From positions 1 through 63,068 of the forward strand of contig CAUYUJ010003894.1 of assembly GCA_963575745.1 (NCBI GenBank): a stretch of DNA of 63,068 bases, given 5' to 3'. Shown here one piece after another: positions 41,436 through 52,587 of the stretch. A program made the translations under genes and the position numbers. The stretch's first letter is position 1. Every line of letters starts with the position of its first letter. Below the pieces are notes generated by a model. That model searched no databases, was not told where the DNA came from, and was given only the letters and a program-made list of their open reading frames with translations. This DNA is from Prorocentrum cordatum. Its lineage: Eukaryota > Sar > Dinophyceae > Prorocentrales > Prorocentraceae.

Positions 41436-41730
41436 TCGTGTCATCACACTCACAATCCCAGCTGTCGTGGCATATTGTTTCCGTGGTCCCCCACATGACT
41501 ATGTCGACGTCTCTCTCTTGCGATCGCCGGCCTCTCAACAGTCAACGGCAACGCGAAGATGCAATGGGCGGAGCTGCGCAACGGCCTCTCAGTGACGATG
41601 CGCCTCTCTTCCTCGCTCTCTGCTCTCTTCTAAGGCTGGTCCTCCTCTGACTCTGGGATCGGCACGTTGCACCCGTCACTCGATGCTGCTGCCGTCGCTT
41701 CACTCTGTGGAATTACTTCCTCTGGCGTCT
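41436..41730. other. Unrecognised sequence downstream of the coiled-coil ORF
   Basis: No repeat or ORF was recognised. Its position fits a 3' region of the minus-strand retroelement ending near 41733. Confidence 0.35.
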
Positions 41731-41732
41731 CT

Positions 41733-42397
41733 GGCTTGGAGCTCTTACCCTATTTGTAGTCGGCCCACGTCTTAGGCTCCCTCCACCCGTAGAACGTCCA
41801 GGTCTTCGGGTCGTCCTCGTTCCACACTGGGGTTCCTCCTTTTTGGAGGCGCCCACCCGTAGAAGGTCCACGAGCTCGGGTCGTCCGCCCTCCACGGTGG
41901 GACGGTGCCGTTGTTCGCCCTCTTCGCCTCGACCATGGCCCTCTTCACCTTCTGCGTCGTGACAGGCCCTGCAAGTCCTCCTTCTCGTCGAGCTGGAGCT
42001 TGCTATACTCCTTTGTCGATGCCATCTGCAGTGGTGTGTCGTACTTCCATGCCAGCGACCCGTGTGCTGTGATGAGCGCGCTCGTGGTCTCGTCGATGCT
42101 CTTGACCTGGTCGGCCAAGGTCTGAGTGGTCTCCGCCAGCATGAACGTTCCCTCCGCCGTCGTGTCGTTCACCTGCTGGCTGCGCGCTAGGTTCTGACTC
42201 AGAACCTTCTTCTGGGCAGTCAGCACCTCGATATGCATCTCGAGCTTCTTCTTGAGGTCCGCCATCGTGTCCACACACTTCTGGATGTTGGTCTCCTGGA
42301 GCTTGATCACATATGCCACGTCTCCGATGACTTGGTTGGCCGTGGTGTCTCCGCGAAACACTGGTGCTTCCTCGATCGCTGGCAGCATCTGCGGCAT
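41733..42397 (-). pseudogene. Coiled-coil retroelement ORF with frameshifted WTFYGW tail
   Basis: The ATG at 42397-42395 (MPQMLPAIEE) opens about 150 codons with long heptad-rich helices (residues about 25-115), stopping at TGA 41947-41945. Protein-like sequence continues in the next frame (TTQKVKRAMVEAKRANNG, then PWRADDPSSWTFYGW). After a second shift it reads WNEDDPKTWTFYGW, PKTWADYK and TAG 41735-41733. The duplicated DDPxxWTFYGW motif shows the tail was real. It is probably a gag/ORF1-type RNA-binding protein; no named family was recognised. Confidence 0.55.
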
Positions 42398-43210
42398 CAC
42401 GGGACAGGCTGGTGCTAAGCGAGCGTGGCGATCCACCAAAAGACCGCAACTGCAGAAAGCCTGTTGTGCTACGGATGTTCCGCTCCTGTTGTGACCGACC
42501 GTCGGCGGGACACGTAGCAAGAGTCAAAGCAGGGTGAGCTCTCCGAGGGCTCAGGCGAACAAGTCTGAGACTCGAGGGGGCGCACGCTCCGTCGCCTTTA
42601 AGGGATCGTGCCCACCCGTATGGGCGCTACGCCCCACCCCCCCCCCTCGAGTATAGTAGAGCTCCCCCATGGGCCCTCCTGGGAGCCTTCGGCCTGTGAC
42701 CCCGCATACCTGTCTGCTCTCCTGTGTGAACAAACCTGCACAGCTGGCACTAGCATCCGATGTCCTGCATGCTGCTACCCCCATCTGAATGCTATCTGCG
42801 CAGCAGCAATGCCGTAGGCACGGAACAAAAGGACGGGCCGATGTCGGTGCCTAGTACGGTGTCCAGATCCCCCCTCTGTAGCGGTGTCCGTCACAGCACT
42901 TTCCCCGCCTACGTGGCCTACCACTTGTGCTCTCTGTTGCCCCCACTCCCTTGCCATTTCATCATTCTGCATTGGTGCTGTGCTCCGCCCCGTACTTGTA
43001 GTAATGCCCTCCCCTGTCACCTGTACGTACCCGTCGTAACTGTATAAACCCAATGCACCGTCATATTTGTGCTGTCTGTCCCCCTGTCCACTGCCTCCTC
43101 GTCCTCCTGCACCCTCCGAGTGATATCGTAATGCTTGGAGCCGCTCTGCTTGAAATCGCTTGGCTGGTTCGTACAGCTGCTTGCTTTTCCGTCTTTTCCA
43201 CCTTGGTCTG
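42398..43210. other. Spacer between coiled-coil ORF and ORF-X copy 2
   Basis: Moderate GC with no convincing frame on either strand. It may be an internal untranslated part of the retroelement. Confidence 0.35.
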
Positions 43211-44200
43211 CTAATTCTTTTTAGCTTTTTTCATCGATTCAGGATTACGGCTCAACATCTCTGCCAGCTTTTCCTCTTGGTACTGCGAAGCTGTCACTGG
43301 CTGGGCTAGCGTCTGAGGCGAGGGCACCACCGTGAAAAAGGCTGGGCGCACTGGCGTCTTGGCGGGCCCTGTCGAGCTGGATGCGCCCTGGCCGCTCTGA
43401 ATGGACGCTTCCGCGTCTCTGGTCAGTCCCTCTGCCCTTACGACCTCGACGCCTGCATCTGCTTCTCCACCTGCCTCTCCAGGTCGCTCTTGGGGCCGTG
43501 GCTCGTGCTGTAGACCCCGCCCAGCAGCTTCAGCGTGTAGCCCATCGCCTGCTTCAGGCAGGGAGGGTGGTAGTCGTCCAGCTCGTCCTTCTGATACCCC
43601 TCCCCGTCCTTCATGCTCTCTAGGTTCCCGTCCTCGTCCATCTCTAACTCGTCCTTCTCCTTGGGAACCCTCTCGGCGCCCATGGCCACCCTGATGCTCG
43701 GCATCGGGTTGATCGTGTACAGCAGCTTGCCCTTCCCGTTGCCGTCGTCTTCTTGACCCGTGGGCTTGTACGCTTCCGACATCCTGAACTGCTTCAGGGT
43801 CTCTAGCACGAACTCTCGACCCTTCTCGTGGAACGCCAGGTTCAACCAGTGCTGGAGGATCTCGTAGCTCCACTGCAGAGTCCGATCCCCCCCTCTTTGC
43901 TGACCGTCGCCGCCAGGACGTTTTTCATCTCGGAGATCGTAGCAACTGCGACGTGGGCGTGAGGAGGGCCCATCATGTGTTTTTTTCCCCGCCGCTCCCA
44001 CTTGCATGGCGTAGTCTTTTCCTGTTTGGAGGGCCACTCGACACGGCGAACAGGAGATCGGGATCAGCCAGAAGTCCGAGTTGAGGTGTTGCTGTTCTCG
44101 TGTCATCATCGCCGTGCGCAGCGACAGATTCTGCAGGTTGCTGCTAGCTTGTCCGAGTTGGGTGTGGTGATCGTCTCCTTTGCCTCCTCCTTTCTGCGGC
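43211..44200 (-). pseudogene. ORF-X homologue, 5'-truncated and frame-shifted
   Basis: The sense begins abruptly at a CTC tract (QPQKGGGKGDD) and runs through SLRTAMMTREQ, LKQFRMSEAY, GKGKLLYTINPM and SDLERQVEKQ to TAA 43440-43438. Sequence of normal composition continues in the -1 frame (LTRDAEASIQ ... FFTVVPSPQTL ... KLAEMLSRNPESMKKAKKN) to TAG 43213-43211. It resembles LINE 2 ORF-X in motif order. The truncated start against a microsatellite fits a dead-on-arrival LINE insertion. Confidence 0.55.
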
Positions 44201-44204
44201 TGTA

Positions 44205-44310
44205 AGAGGAGAAGGAGGAGGAGGAGGAGGGGAAGGAGGAGGAGGAGGAGGAGAAGGAAGAGGAGGAGGAGGAGAAGGAGGAGGAGGAGGAGGAGGCGGG
44301 AGGAGGGAGG
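44205..44310. repeat. (GAG/GGA)n tract
   Basis: Purine tract at the 5' end of the truncated minus-strand retroelement. The sense strand therefore shows CTC, as for LINE 1 and LINE 2. Confidence 0.9.
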
Positions 44311-44329
44311 AGGCGAGAGGGGGAGGAAT

Positions 44330-44530
44330 AAGGAATAATGGGAAGCACGGAGCGCTGGTGATTCAAAACGTGGACCCAACAGCTCAAGATAACTGGGGAG
44401 AAGAGCAATCACCTTGGAATAACGTATGGCCCATAAAGCCTGCCAATCCTTTGATGCGACAGCTTCCTGACTTTCCCCCTGCAAAGCGAAGCCTGCGTCG
44501 CATGCAAGGACGAGCTGTTGGTTGAACGCT
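44330..44530. other. 200-bp complex island between microsatellites
   Basis: On the plus strand the frame ending at TGA 44523-44525 reads protein-like sequence (VIQNVDPTAQDNWGEEQSPW, KPANPLMRQLPDFPPAKR). The minus strand is also open (DWQALWAIRYSKVIALLPSY). I cannot tell which, if either, was coding. Confidence 0.3.
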
Positions 44531-44544
44531 ACATCTGCATGTGA

Positions 44545-44563
44545 CCCAACGATCATCACCACC

Positions 44564-44597
<34 letters not shown>

Positions 44598-44601
44598 TCA
44601 A

Positions 44602-44636
<35 letters not shown>

Positions 44637-44637
44637 G

Positions 44638-44672
<35 letters not shown>

Positions 44673-45430
44673 CCAGCATCATCATCATCATCATCATCAT
44701 CAACATCATCAGCATCCTCAACAGCATCACCATCAGCACTACACGCATTATCGTCATCGTCATCATGAGCAACAACAACAGCATCATCCCTACCACCATC
44801 AGCATCACCGTCATCAACAACAGCGTCATCCTCACCATCATCGGCATCATCAACATCGTAATCATCATCATCACCATCCTCACCATCACCACCATCATTA
44901 TCGTCATCAACATCAGCAGCAGCTTCACCATCCGCACTCGCGTCACCACCATCACCATCGCCAGCATCAGCAGCTTTATCATCATCATTCGCAGCAGAAG
45001 CGTCATCACCATCAGCATCAGCGTCATCATCATCATCGTCGTCGTTGTCGTTGTCGCCACAGCCAGACGCAGCATCATAATCACCCCAATCAGCATCGCC
45101 ATCATAAGCAGCATCATGACCATCATCATCGCAATCGCCATGACCATGAACATCCCCATCCTGATCCTCATCATTCCTTTCCGCCTCCTCGTTCTGATCC
45201 CCCTCCTCCGCCTCATCCTCCTCAAACTTCCCCCCCTCCTCCTTCTCCCCCTCCTCTTCCTCCTCCGCCTCCTCCTCCTCTTTCTCCTCCGCCTCTAACC
45301 TCCTTCTTCTCCTCCTCCTCCTCCACCTCCTCCTCTTCCCCCTCCTCCGTCTCCTCTTCATTCTCCATCTCCTTCCTCTTCTCCTCCTCCGTCTCCTCCT
45401 CCTCCTCCTCCGTCCTCTCCTCATCCTCTA
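44545..45430. repeat. (CAT/ATC)n tract followed by (TCC)n tract
   Basis: Imperfect CAT units (44545-45175) pass into TCC/CTC units (45180-45430). Confidence 0.9.
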
Positions 45431-45434
45431 TTCC

Positions 45435-46063
45435 TATTCCTTGCAGATAAACATTCCCTGTCGCACTCTGGACCAGTTTTTAGGGCAGGCCAATCGTTTC
45501 GCCTGAGACCCTGAAGCTGAAAACGTGGCAACAGTTTTATACATGGAGGGCGGGTCGTTTTCAAAATGTGGCTCTCGCCTTAGTGCCGCGCGCGTTTGTT
45601 TCTTAATGCAAGAGTTTCACGGGTTGGGGGCGACTGGTTCTCAATATGTGGCTCTCGCCTTAGCGCCACGCGCATGCGTTAGAACAAACTGCAAGAGCTG
45701 CACGTATTGAGGTCGGTTCCTTTTCAAAATGTGGCTCTCGCCTTAGCGTCGCGCGCAGTCGTTTCTGATGTGCAAGAGTTTGACGGATTTCCATGATCAG
45801 CGATCCAGAGATGGTGTTTTCGAAGGATTCACAACCATGAGGGTGCAATACGTAAGTTGATTCGCGGTGATGAATTCCCAGGAATGGCGTTCTGGCACGA
45901 TTCAGGATCGTCAAGACGCAGCAGTCAGGGTGATCCGTGGCGTTGGAATCCCGAAAAACATGTTTTTGCATGCTTCAGGGTCTTCAAACGGTTGTCTTCC
46001 ACCGGGACAGTTCCCTCAGCGGAAATGAACCCTTGTAGGGGCCTATGAACAGGGTTCACACTG
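45435..46063 (-). mobile_element. 83-bp-repeat element, reverse copy
   Basis: It is the reverse complement of the 10068-10990 family. The region 45540-45790 holds about three units (TTTTCAAAATGTGGCTCTCG, CCTTAGCGCCGCGCGC). The 5' part (45800-46063) ends with GTTCACACTGGTCTTC against a TCC tract. CTC/TCC tracts lie on both sides on the plus strand, keeping the same orientation to the element as in copy 1. Confidence 0.7.
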
Positions 46064-46065
46064 GT

Positions 46066-46305
46066 CTTCTTCCTCCTCCTCCTCCTCCTCCTCCTCCTCC
46101 TCCTCCTCCCCCTCCTCCTTGTCCTCCATCTCCTCGTCCTCCTCCCCCGCCTCCTCCTCCTCCTCCTCCTCCTCGCCCCTCCTCTTCCTCCCTCCCCTCC
46201 CCTCCTCCTCCTCCGCCTCCTCCTCCTCTCCTCCTCTCCTCCTCCTCCTCTCCTCCTCCTCCTCCTCCTCCTCCTCCTCCTCCTCCTCCTCCTCCTCCTC
46301 GCCCC
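46066..46305. repeat. (TCC)n tract
   Basis: TCC/CTC units of about 240 bp adjoining the start of the reversed 83-bp-repeat element. Confidence 0.9.
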
Positions 46306-46439
46306 CTCCGCAGCAGCAGCGGCGGCGTGGGGCCGCCGTCCACGCAGGCGCTCCGATTGCCGCACGGCCCCGCCAGCGCCGCCGCCCAGGGCAGCAGCAG
46401 CAGCCGCCTGGCCCCGCGGCGACGGCGGCCGACGGCGCC

Positions 46440-46625
46440 CGCAGCGACGGCAACCACGACGCCCGCGGCGACGACGACGACGACGACGCCGACGACGACG
46501 ACGCCGACGCCGACGACGCCGACGACGGCGGCGGCGACGACGACGACGGCGACGACCAAGGCGACGGCGACGGGACGGCGGCGGCGGCGGGGGCGGCGGC
46601 GGCTGCGACGGCGGCGCCCGCGACG
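46440..46625. repeat. (GAC/GGC)n tract
   Basis: GACGACGACGCC-type triplets with GGCGGCGGC near the right end. Confidence 0.8.
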
Positions 46626-47218
46626 AAAAGGCAGTAGGACCTCTGGGGGATCCCCCGCGCGGTCTTCGGGGGCCCCGCTGTGCTCACTCGGGCCGCGCCG
46701 TTCAGGGGGGGGGGGGGCGCCGAGGCGCCCGAAACTCCTTTGGGGGGGTCCCCCGACCGCGCCCGCCGGGGGCCCTCGCCGTGAACAAGGTGCAGCGGCC
46801 GAGCCCTCAGGCACTCCTGCTTCCGCCGGGTCCCCCGCCGGAGGGCCCGCCGCCGCTGGTGCTGCGTGCAGCCGGCACGAACCACGGGCCCTCCGCCGAC
46901 CGACCCGCCGCCGAGAAGGGCGAGGCGCGCCGCGGGGGGGGGGGCGAGGGCGCCAGCGAAGGCGCCCAGAGAGGAGGGCCCCAACGTGCCTCCACCGTCT
47001 CTGCACCGCAGCCCAGTGCACAAGTCGGCCAATGTCTCCGCTTCCTCGCCTCGGAGCCGCGCCGGACCCGGGCCCCAGGGTCCAAGGTGCGGGCCGCCTG
47101 GAGGGTGGGCTCGGGGCTGTGATTTTCTTGATGACGGAAGAGAAGGGGAGCGGCCAACGTGCTTCCACAGCTGGCGCCAACGCGCGGAGGCCGCCACTCG
47201 CCGAGGGCCAGGTTTTGG
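46626..47218. other. GC-rich DNA without recognised gene
   Basis: Long Arg/Ala/Pro-rich open frames in most registers reflect GC content above what real coding elsewhere in the window shows. Runs of G occur at about 46706 and 46935. Confidence 0.45.
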
Positions 47219-47413
47219 ACGCCTAGGACTTGGCACCAACACCAACACAGGGGGCTGCCTCCACATGGGGAAGGTGATCCTAGATTTCGGTGTTGGTGGC
47301 AATATCTCGGTCACCTTGGAAGCCAGAACATCACCACCATCACCGAGATCGGGATCTTCTTCCCTCGGCAGAGGCACACCGCCGATATCGGTGTTGGTGT
47401 CAACCTCTAGGCC
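47219..47413 (+). mobile_element. Short inverted-repeat element, family T, copy 2
   Basis: The left arm CCTAGGACTTGGCACCAACA and the complement of the right end (TGTTGGTGTCAACCTCTAGG) pair over about 27 bp. Opposite in orientation to 25482-25690. Confidence 0.65.
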
Positions 47414-47810
47414 TGCGAAGGTTGAACGGCAGCGGGACGAGGCCCTCCCAACCGAGGGCGGGATCAGGCAGCATCGCATCGGGACATCGCATCGCATCGG
47501 ACTGGGCGTCGGAGGGGGCCGCCGCGGCACGGAGTCGGCATCGACCCGGGCCAGGAGGCACGGCAGCGCCCAGCTTAGGCATCGGGGCGCATCGGACCGT
47601 CGCGGTGTCGGAGATGCAATCGGATCGGGCCGGCCACGACCGACTTCGAGCCGGACCAACGGGGTCGACGTGGACCCCGGGGGGTGGGCGGGAGCAGGTC
47701 GGCTTGCGGGGCGGCCAGGCCGCTCCTCCTGCCTCGCTCGTGGGCCGCGTGTGGCGGCGAACGGCGCGGAGCGGCGGGCAGCAGCGCGCAGGTGGACCAT
47801 CCGACCGGAG
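47414..47810. other. Unrecognised sequence
   Basis: A small CATCGCATCGGGA-type repeat near 47470-47505 and nothing else identified. Confidence 0.4.
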
Positions 47811-47950
47811 TGAAGGGGCCCTGGGACACAAAAATAAATACATTTTCCCACATGTTCTGGGTTTTTGTCTTCCCCCCAGCTTCCCATATTTTCCCATATT
47901 TTCCAGGGAATCGACGATGAATTGTGTCTGAGTGTTTGTTCCCCTCCTGA
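47811..47950 (+). repeat. Interspersed repeat family R, copy 1
   Basis: It starts TGAAGGGGCCCTGGGACAC, contains TTCCCATATTTTCCAGGGAA and ends TGTTTGTTCCCCTCCTGA. Copies with the same start and end are at 48606-48773 and 56469-56631, all in plus orientation. Confidence 0.7.
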
Positions 47951-48110
47951 CGAATGCCCTGCTGTATTCTCGTAGACTTCGGCGCTCGCTCAGAGGAGCT
48001 TCCCTGGAGACGCTCGCTCTCCGCTCGTGCCGGCGCAGCGTCGAGCGTCCGTGGGCTCGGGTCGAACTGGGAGTCGAACTCGAGTCGAACAGGAGTCGAC
48101 TTAGAATTCG

Positions 48111-48450
48111 GTCGGGCATGTCCTCCTGCGGGCGGATGTTGGACGAACAGTGACGAGTGGTCAAAACTACACAAACATGAGCAGGCATGGCAGAAACAAA
48201 TCGTCCCCAGACTATATATGGACTATTTCTGAATACCCAGACATCCGGCGTCTCGATTTTTTCGAGACACGGGCCCCCGACCTCTCGACCAGTTCCCCGG
48301 GACCGGTTTCTCATCCCGAGCCGTTTTTTGACGGTCCCGGGGCCCGGCGAGGGCCCCGAGAGCCCGAAAACCATACAAAAAACCTTTGCCTCGATTTTTC
48401 TCGAGGCGCCCGATGTCTGGGCATTCCTGCTGCAGAGGGACGCGCCCGAC
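48111..48450. mobile_element. Family G element interrupted by a nested family P insertion
   Basis: The outer arms GTCGGGCATGTCCTCCTGCG (48111) and CTGCAGAGGGACGCGCCCGAC (ending 48450) are those of family G. Its centre is split by a complete family P unit at about 48231-48426, so the P insertion is younger than this G copy. Confidence 0.7.
48231..48426 (+). mobile_element. Family P element, complete copy with inverted termini
   Basis: Termini GAATACCCAGACATCCGGCG and CGCCCGATGTCTGGGCATTC are inverted complements over about 26 bp with few mismatches. Adjacent TCTCGATTTTTTCGAGA forms an extra hairpin, and the CCCGGGGCCCGGCGAGGGCC core lies between. Non-coding. Confidence 0.7.
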
Positions 48451-48605
48451 GGACACTCGGAGCCGAGGAGCTCTGCTGGGCGAGCCCCCGGGAAGGCCAC
48501 CGACGGGGCGGCCCACGAGGCCCCGAGCAGACCACGCGCTGGCCGCGCGATGGGGTGGAGACCTTCGCGCAACCGGCTCCTGCCATCCAGGCCCTTCGGG
48601 CCTCA

Positions 48606-48773
48606 CTGAAGGGGCCCCAGGACGCGCAAATGAATACACACACATAACAGGGTTCCCCCTATTCTCCCATCTTTTCTGGGTTTTCGCCTTCCCCCCCCCC
48701 GCTTCCCCTATCTTCCCATATTTTCTGGGGAATCGACGATTCATTGTGCCTGTGTGTTTTTGTCCCCTCCTGA
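48606..48773 (+). repeat. Interspersed repeat family R, copy 2
   Basis: Begins TGAAGGGGCCCCAGGACGC and ends GTTTTTGTCCCCTCCTGA, with a C run near 48690. Confidence 0.7.
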
Positions 48774-48805
48774 CTCATGTTGCTCGCATCGCACTTCAGG
48801 TTAAG

Positions 48806-48916
48806 TCGGGCGTGTCCTCCTGCAGGCGGACTTGGGACGAAAAACACTACAAAAATCGTCCCTGACTTATGTTTTGACTGTTTTGAAATTTTCCCCCTGT
48901 ACAGGGACGGCACGAC
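48806..48916. mobile_element. Family G element, short copy
   Basis: Arms GTCGGGCGTGTCCTCCTGCA and CCTGTACAGGGACGGCACGAC with a 60-bp AT-richer centre. It serves as the uninterrupted comparison for the nested copy at 48111. Confidence 0.65.
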
Positions 48917-49422
48917 CTCAATCCAGGCCCGTCGAGCCTTATGTTGCTCCCATCGTACTAAAGGACCACAACCCAAAACAAATGTCGAGCACCCAGAAAT
49001 CTATCGAAACGGTGCCGAACGAGTAGTTCTCGTGCCGAGCGAGCATCGCCTCCCATGGGGGCCCGGCGCGCGAACACCCTCCAGCTTCGGTGCTTTCTTC
49101 TTGATGCTCGGCTTCTTGATGCTCGGCTCTCCTTCTTGACCACGAAATGTTCTTAGAACCCAGAAATGTTCTTAGAACAAAAATAATGTTGTTAGAACAT
49201 ACGCCCGATGTGTTACAACAAGACAGTCCCAGTCCCTCGAGCCCTCGCCCCGCGCGCGCGCGCCCCCCGCGGTGGAGGGCATCTCGCTGCGGCCTCTGGC
49301 GCTGCCCCGCCGGGGCACCCGGCCCGCCCGCTGTGTGCGCCCGGGCAGGCCTCCGCAGGGCCGCGCGAGGGCCCGGGTGGTGCTGGAGCGCCAGAGGATC
49401 GACGTCGTGAGTTTTGCAACAT
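48917..49422. other. Unrecognised sequence with a short repeat shared with 62.6 kb
   Basis: GAAATGTTCTTAGAAC motifs and AGAACATACGCCCGATGTGT (49140-49215) resemble 62555-62700. The rest is GC-rich with no gene recognised. Confidence 0.45.
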
Positions 49423-49764
49423 CGGGAGCGGCCAAGAAGGGGGTGTCCAAGAGGGGGTAGGGAGCACACAGAGGACGTACGCGCCCAGCTATGTACATGA
49501 ACACGGCCCCTTGACCCGCGAGACCTGCCGCGCGATACGAACATTCGCGCAATGCGAACTCTCGAAACCAGCGTGGATTCATGTACATGTACGTCCTTCT
49601 GTCGCTCCTGAGGGGGGGGCGCCAATCATGGCCGGCGGCAGGTGCGCGGCCCAGCGGGGGGGCCAGGGAAGAAGAGGCGCCATGAAGTCGGGGGAAATAT
49701 CATGGCCCCCGCCATGATATCCACCCCCCCCTGGTCATCACCCCCCTCTTTGCCGCCCCCGACC
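49423..49764 (+). repeat. Interspersed repeat shared with 12346-12538
   Basis: GGGAGCGGCCAAGAAGGGGG and ATATCATGGCCCCCGCCATG match the left-hand copy. Here about 140 bp of extra sequence, including ATGTACATGAA...TTCATGTACAT arms (49492 and 49577), is inserted and could be a further foldback unit. Confidence 0.6.
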
Positions 49765-49918
49765 ATGCGGGGTCCCCGGAAGTCCCGACTCTTTTCTCCG
49801 GGACCGGTCTTTAGTCCTGCGTCGTTCTCTGACGGTCCCAGGGGCCCGGCGAGGGCCCCGCGAGGCCAAACACTGCGCAAGACCTCCGTCCTGACTTGTT
49901 CAATGCGTTGGATCTCTG
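49765..49918 (+). repeat. Interspersed repeat family P, partial copy
   Basis: CCGGAAGTCCCGACTCTTTT, GACGGTCCCAGGGGCCCGGC and a right end GATCTCTGGGG; the inverted termini are degraded. Confidence 0.6.
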
Positions 49919-50096
49919 GGGGTCAAAGGCGGAAGCAGCCGCAGCTCACGATCGGCGAGCAGAACCTCCGCGTCGGCGCCCTCGCGGCCTGGCCTCTGGA
50001 GGCGCGCTCCCGCGGCGGCGCGGGTCGCACGGCCGCGCCCCGCGCGGGGCTGCCGCGAGGAGGCGCCCCGGGGCCGCGGGGTCCCGGCCCAGGGTA

Positions 50097-50246
50097 GGGG
50101 GCCACACGCGAACCCTACCCCTAACCCCCACGATTTCTGAGGGGGACAGTGGGGTTCACTTCGTTCGGGAGCTCCCGAGCGAAGTGAACCCCACCCTCCC
50201 CCTCGGAAATCGTGGGGGATAGGGGTAGGGTTCGCGTGTGGCCCCC
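50097..50246. mobile_element. Foldback element, family F, copy 3
   Basis: 150-bp near-perfect palindrome (GGGGCCACACGCGAACCCTA and its complement) around TTCGGGAGCTCCCGA, flanked by TA at 50095-50096 and 50247-50248. Confidence 0.8.
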
Positions 50247-50459
50247 TACAGGGCCCCAACCCGCGAGGCCGAGGGTGCGCGGCAGGGGCGGCAGGGGCGG
50301 CCGCGGCGGCGGCGGCGGGGAGCCTCCTCCGAGGTCCCCTGGAGCTTCCGGGGGGCTGGGAGGGCCCGTGGAGTCCCGGACCCCGCGCGCCGAGGCCGCG
50401 GACGCGCCCCCGGTGGCGGTTCTCTCCGCGGCGCTTGAGGTCTGGAAAGCCAGCGACAG

Positions 50460-50775
<316 letters not shown>

Positions 50776-51139
50776 CGACGACGCCCTGACGTGTCCACTG
50801 GGCAAATCACATGTGAGCCCTGCTCCTGCAGGTCAGCTGTCTGAAGATCCGGCCGGGGCTCAGAGCAGGGAAGGACGTCTGCAGCCAAGTGCACCTAATG
50901 TAGAGTGTCCAATGCGCCAGCGTCGATTCAGCCCGACTCCCGAGATCCGTGGGCGCGAAACACACTACATCATCAAAAGCAAAACTGGAGCCCCAGACTC
51001 AATCTGTCTGCGCCGTCTTTCGAGCTGGACTGATCTGTCAGCGTCCCGGGGCCCGAAAACGCCGGCGAGCATGCCTGGCTGTATAAAAACCAAGACGCCA
51101 AGATCTAAAGGTAGGAGGACGGTTCGCAAATGGTCGCTC
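50776..51139. other. Unrecognised sequence
   Basis: No repeat or protein-like frame identified. Confidence 0.4.
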
Positions 51140-51370
51140 CTTCTCCCCCTCCTCCTCCTCCTCCTCCTCCTCCTCCTCCTCCTCCTCCTCCTCCTCCTCC
51201 TACTCCTCCTCCTCTTTCCTCCTCCTCCTCCTCCTCCTCCTCCTCTCCTCCTCCCCTCTCCTCCTTCTCCTCCTCCTCCTTCTCCTCCTGCTCCTCCTGC
51301 TCCTCCTGCTCCTCCTCCTCCTCCTCCTCCTCCTCCTCATCCTCCTCTTCCTCTTCCTCTTCCTGAGACT
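51140..51370. repeat. (TCC)n tract
   Basis: TCC units with TGC and TTC interruptions. The DNA that follows, to 51690, holds no recognised gene. Confidence 0.9.
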
Positions 51371-51689
51371 CACGCCCCCGTCCCCGCCGCAGCCACGGCA
51401 GCAAAGGCGACCGTAGCCATGTGCCCGCCACGGCCCCGGGGCGCATCGCGCCCCGCCCACGGGCATGCGGCGAGGCTTAGCCTTGCGCAGAAGGTGCCTG
51501 TGCACCATCCCCGTGTCTGGCCAGGGCCACGCTGGGGTCTGACCCGACACATACGCCAACCTTGCGAGGTCAGAGTGTATACACATATCCACCGCCTGGG
51601 GGTCCGATGTTCAAGGATCCCTGGGGGGCGAAGGAAACATATACGACCACCCTTCGGGTGAGAAGGAGGTTCTGGGGGGAGGGAGGAAC

Positions 51690-52250
51690 CAACGTCTCAC
51701 TCAATCGACCTCACTATCTATCTCACTCGATCGATCTCACTCTCGATTTCACTATCGATCTTACCATCGATCTCTCGATCGGTCTCACAATCGATACCAC
51801 TAGCCCTCTCACGATCGAAACCACAATTGATTCCACTAATTACCGATCTCACAACCGACCTCACTATCGACCACACCGTCGACCTTACTGCCGATCCCAC
51901 TGCCGATCTCACGATCGATCTCACCAACTATGGGCCCCACAGGGCCGCACGAGACAGCACGGGGCACCGCGGGACACCGCGGGACACCACGGGACGCCAC
52001 CGCGGGACGCCACGGCGGGACCCTGCGGAACACCGCGGCACGCCGCGGGGACACCCTCGGGACGGGACACCCTCGGGACGGGACACCCCGTGGCCGCCGC
52101 CCGCTGCCCTCGCCGCGCCCTTCGCCGGGAGGGGGGCTCCGCTCCCCCCGCCCGCCCGCCGCAGCTCCGCCCCGCCCGCGCGCACGACACGAGCCCCGGC
52201 ACCGACAAAAAAAAAACGATCTCCCGGAGGGGGAGCCTTCCTGTCCCACT
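51690..52250. repeat. Compound tandem-repeat element, copy 2 (reverse)
   Basis: 12-bp units of CGATCTCACTAT/CGATCGATCTCA type (51700-51925) pass into GGGACACCGC/GGGACGCCAC units (51955-52090) and then GC-rich sequence with CACGACACGAGCCCC near 52190. This mirrors the block order of 1-770 in reverse. Confidence 0.65.
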
Positions 52251-52282
52251 TCGGCGCCACCCCCCTCGCCTCCGAGACCCAG

Positions 52283-52440
52283 GCGTGCGACGCCCTGACC
52301 TCTGTCCGCGCGGCGCCCGAGGAAGTCCAGGCTCTCTCCCCGGGGCCCGTTTCTCCTCCTGAGTCGTTTTGCTGACGCCTCCTGAGTCGTTTTGTTGACG
52401 GCTCCGAGGCCCGGCGAGGGCCCCCCGAGGCCGAAACTAG
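52283..52440 (+). repeat. Interspersed repeat family P, partial copy
   Basis: Contains TCCGAGGCCCGGCGAGGGCC and a small internal duplication of CTGACGCCTCCTGAGTCGTT. Confidence 0.55.
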
Positions 52441-52587
52441 TGACCCCCCCCCCGTCCTGTTTTTACCTAACAGCGAAGACTGATAGGTTTCTAGTAGGGT
52501 CAAAAGAGAGCATCATGACGCCCCAGGGGGGTCTGGGCGCGATCCGGGGGAGGATGCCGGGGACTCCTTTTTTAGCAAACAGTAACG

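Noticed and set aside
48939-49625. 228-codon minus-strand open frame
   Set aside because: It runs across shared short repeats and a palindromic segment, and its composition is not protein-like over most of its length.
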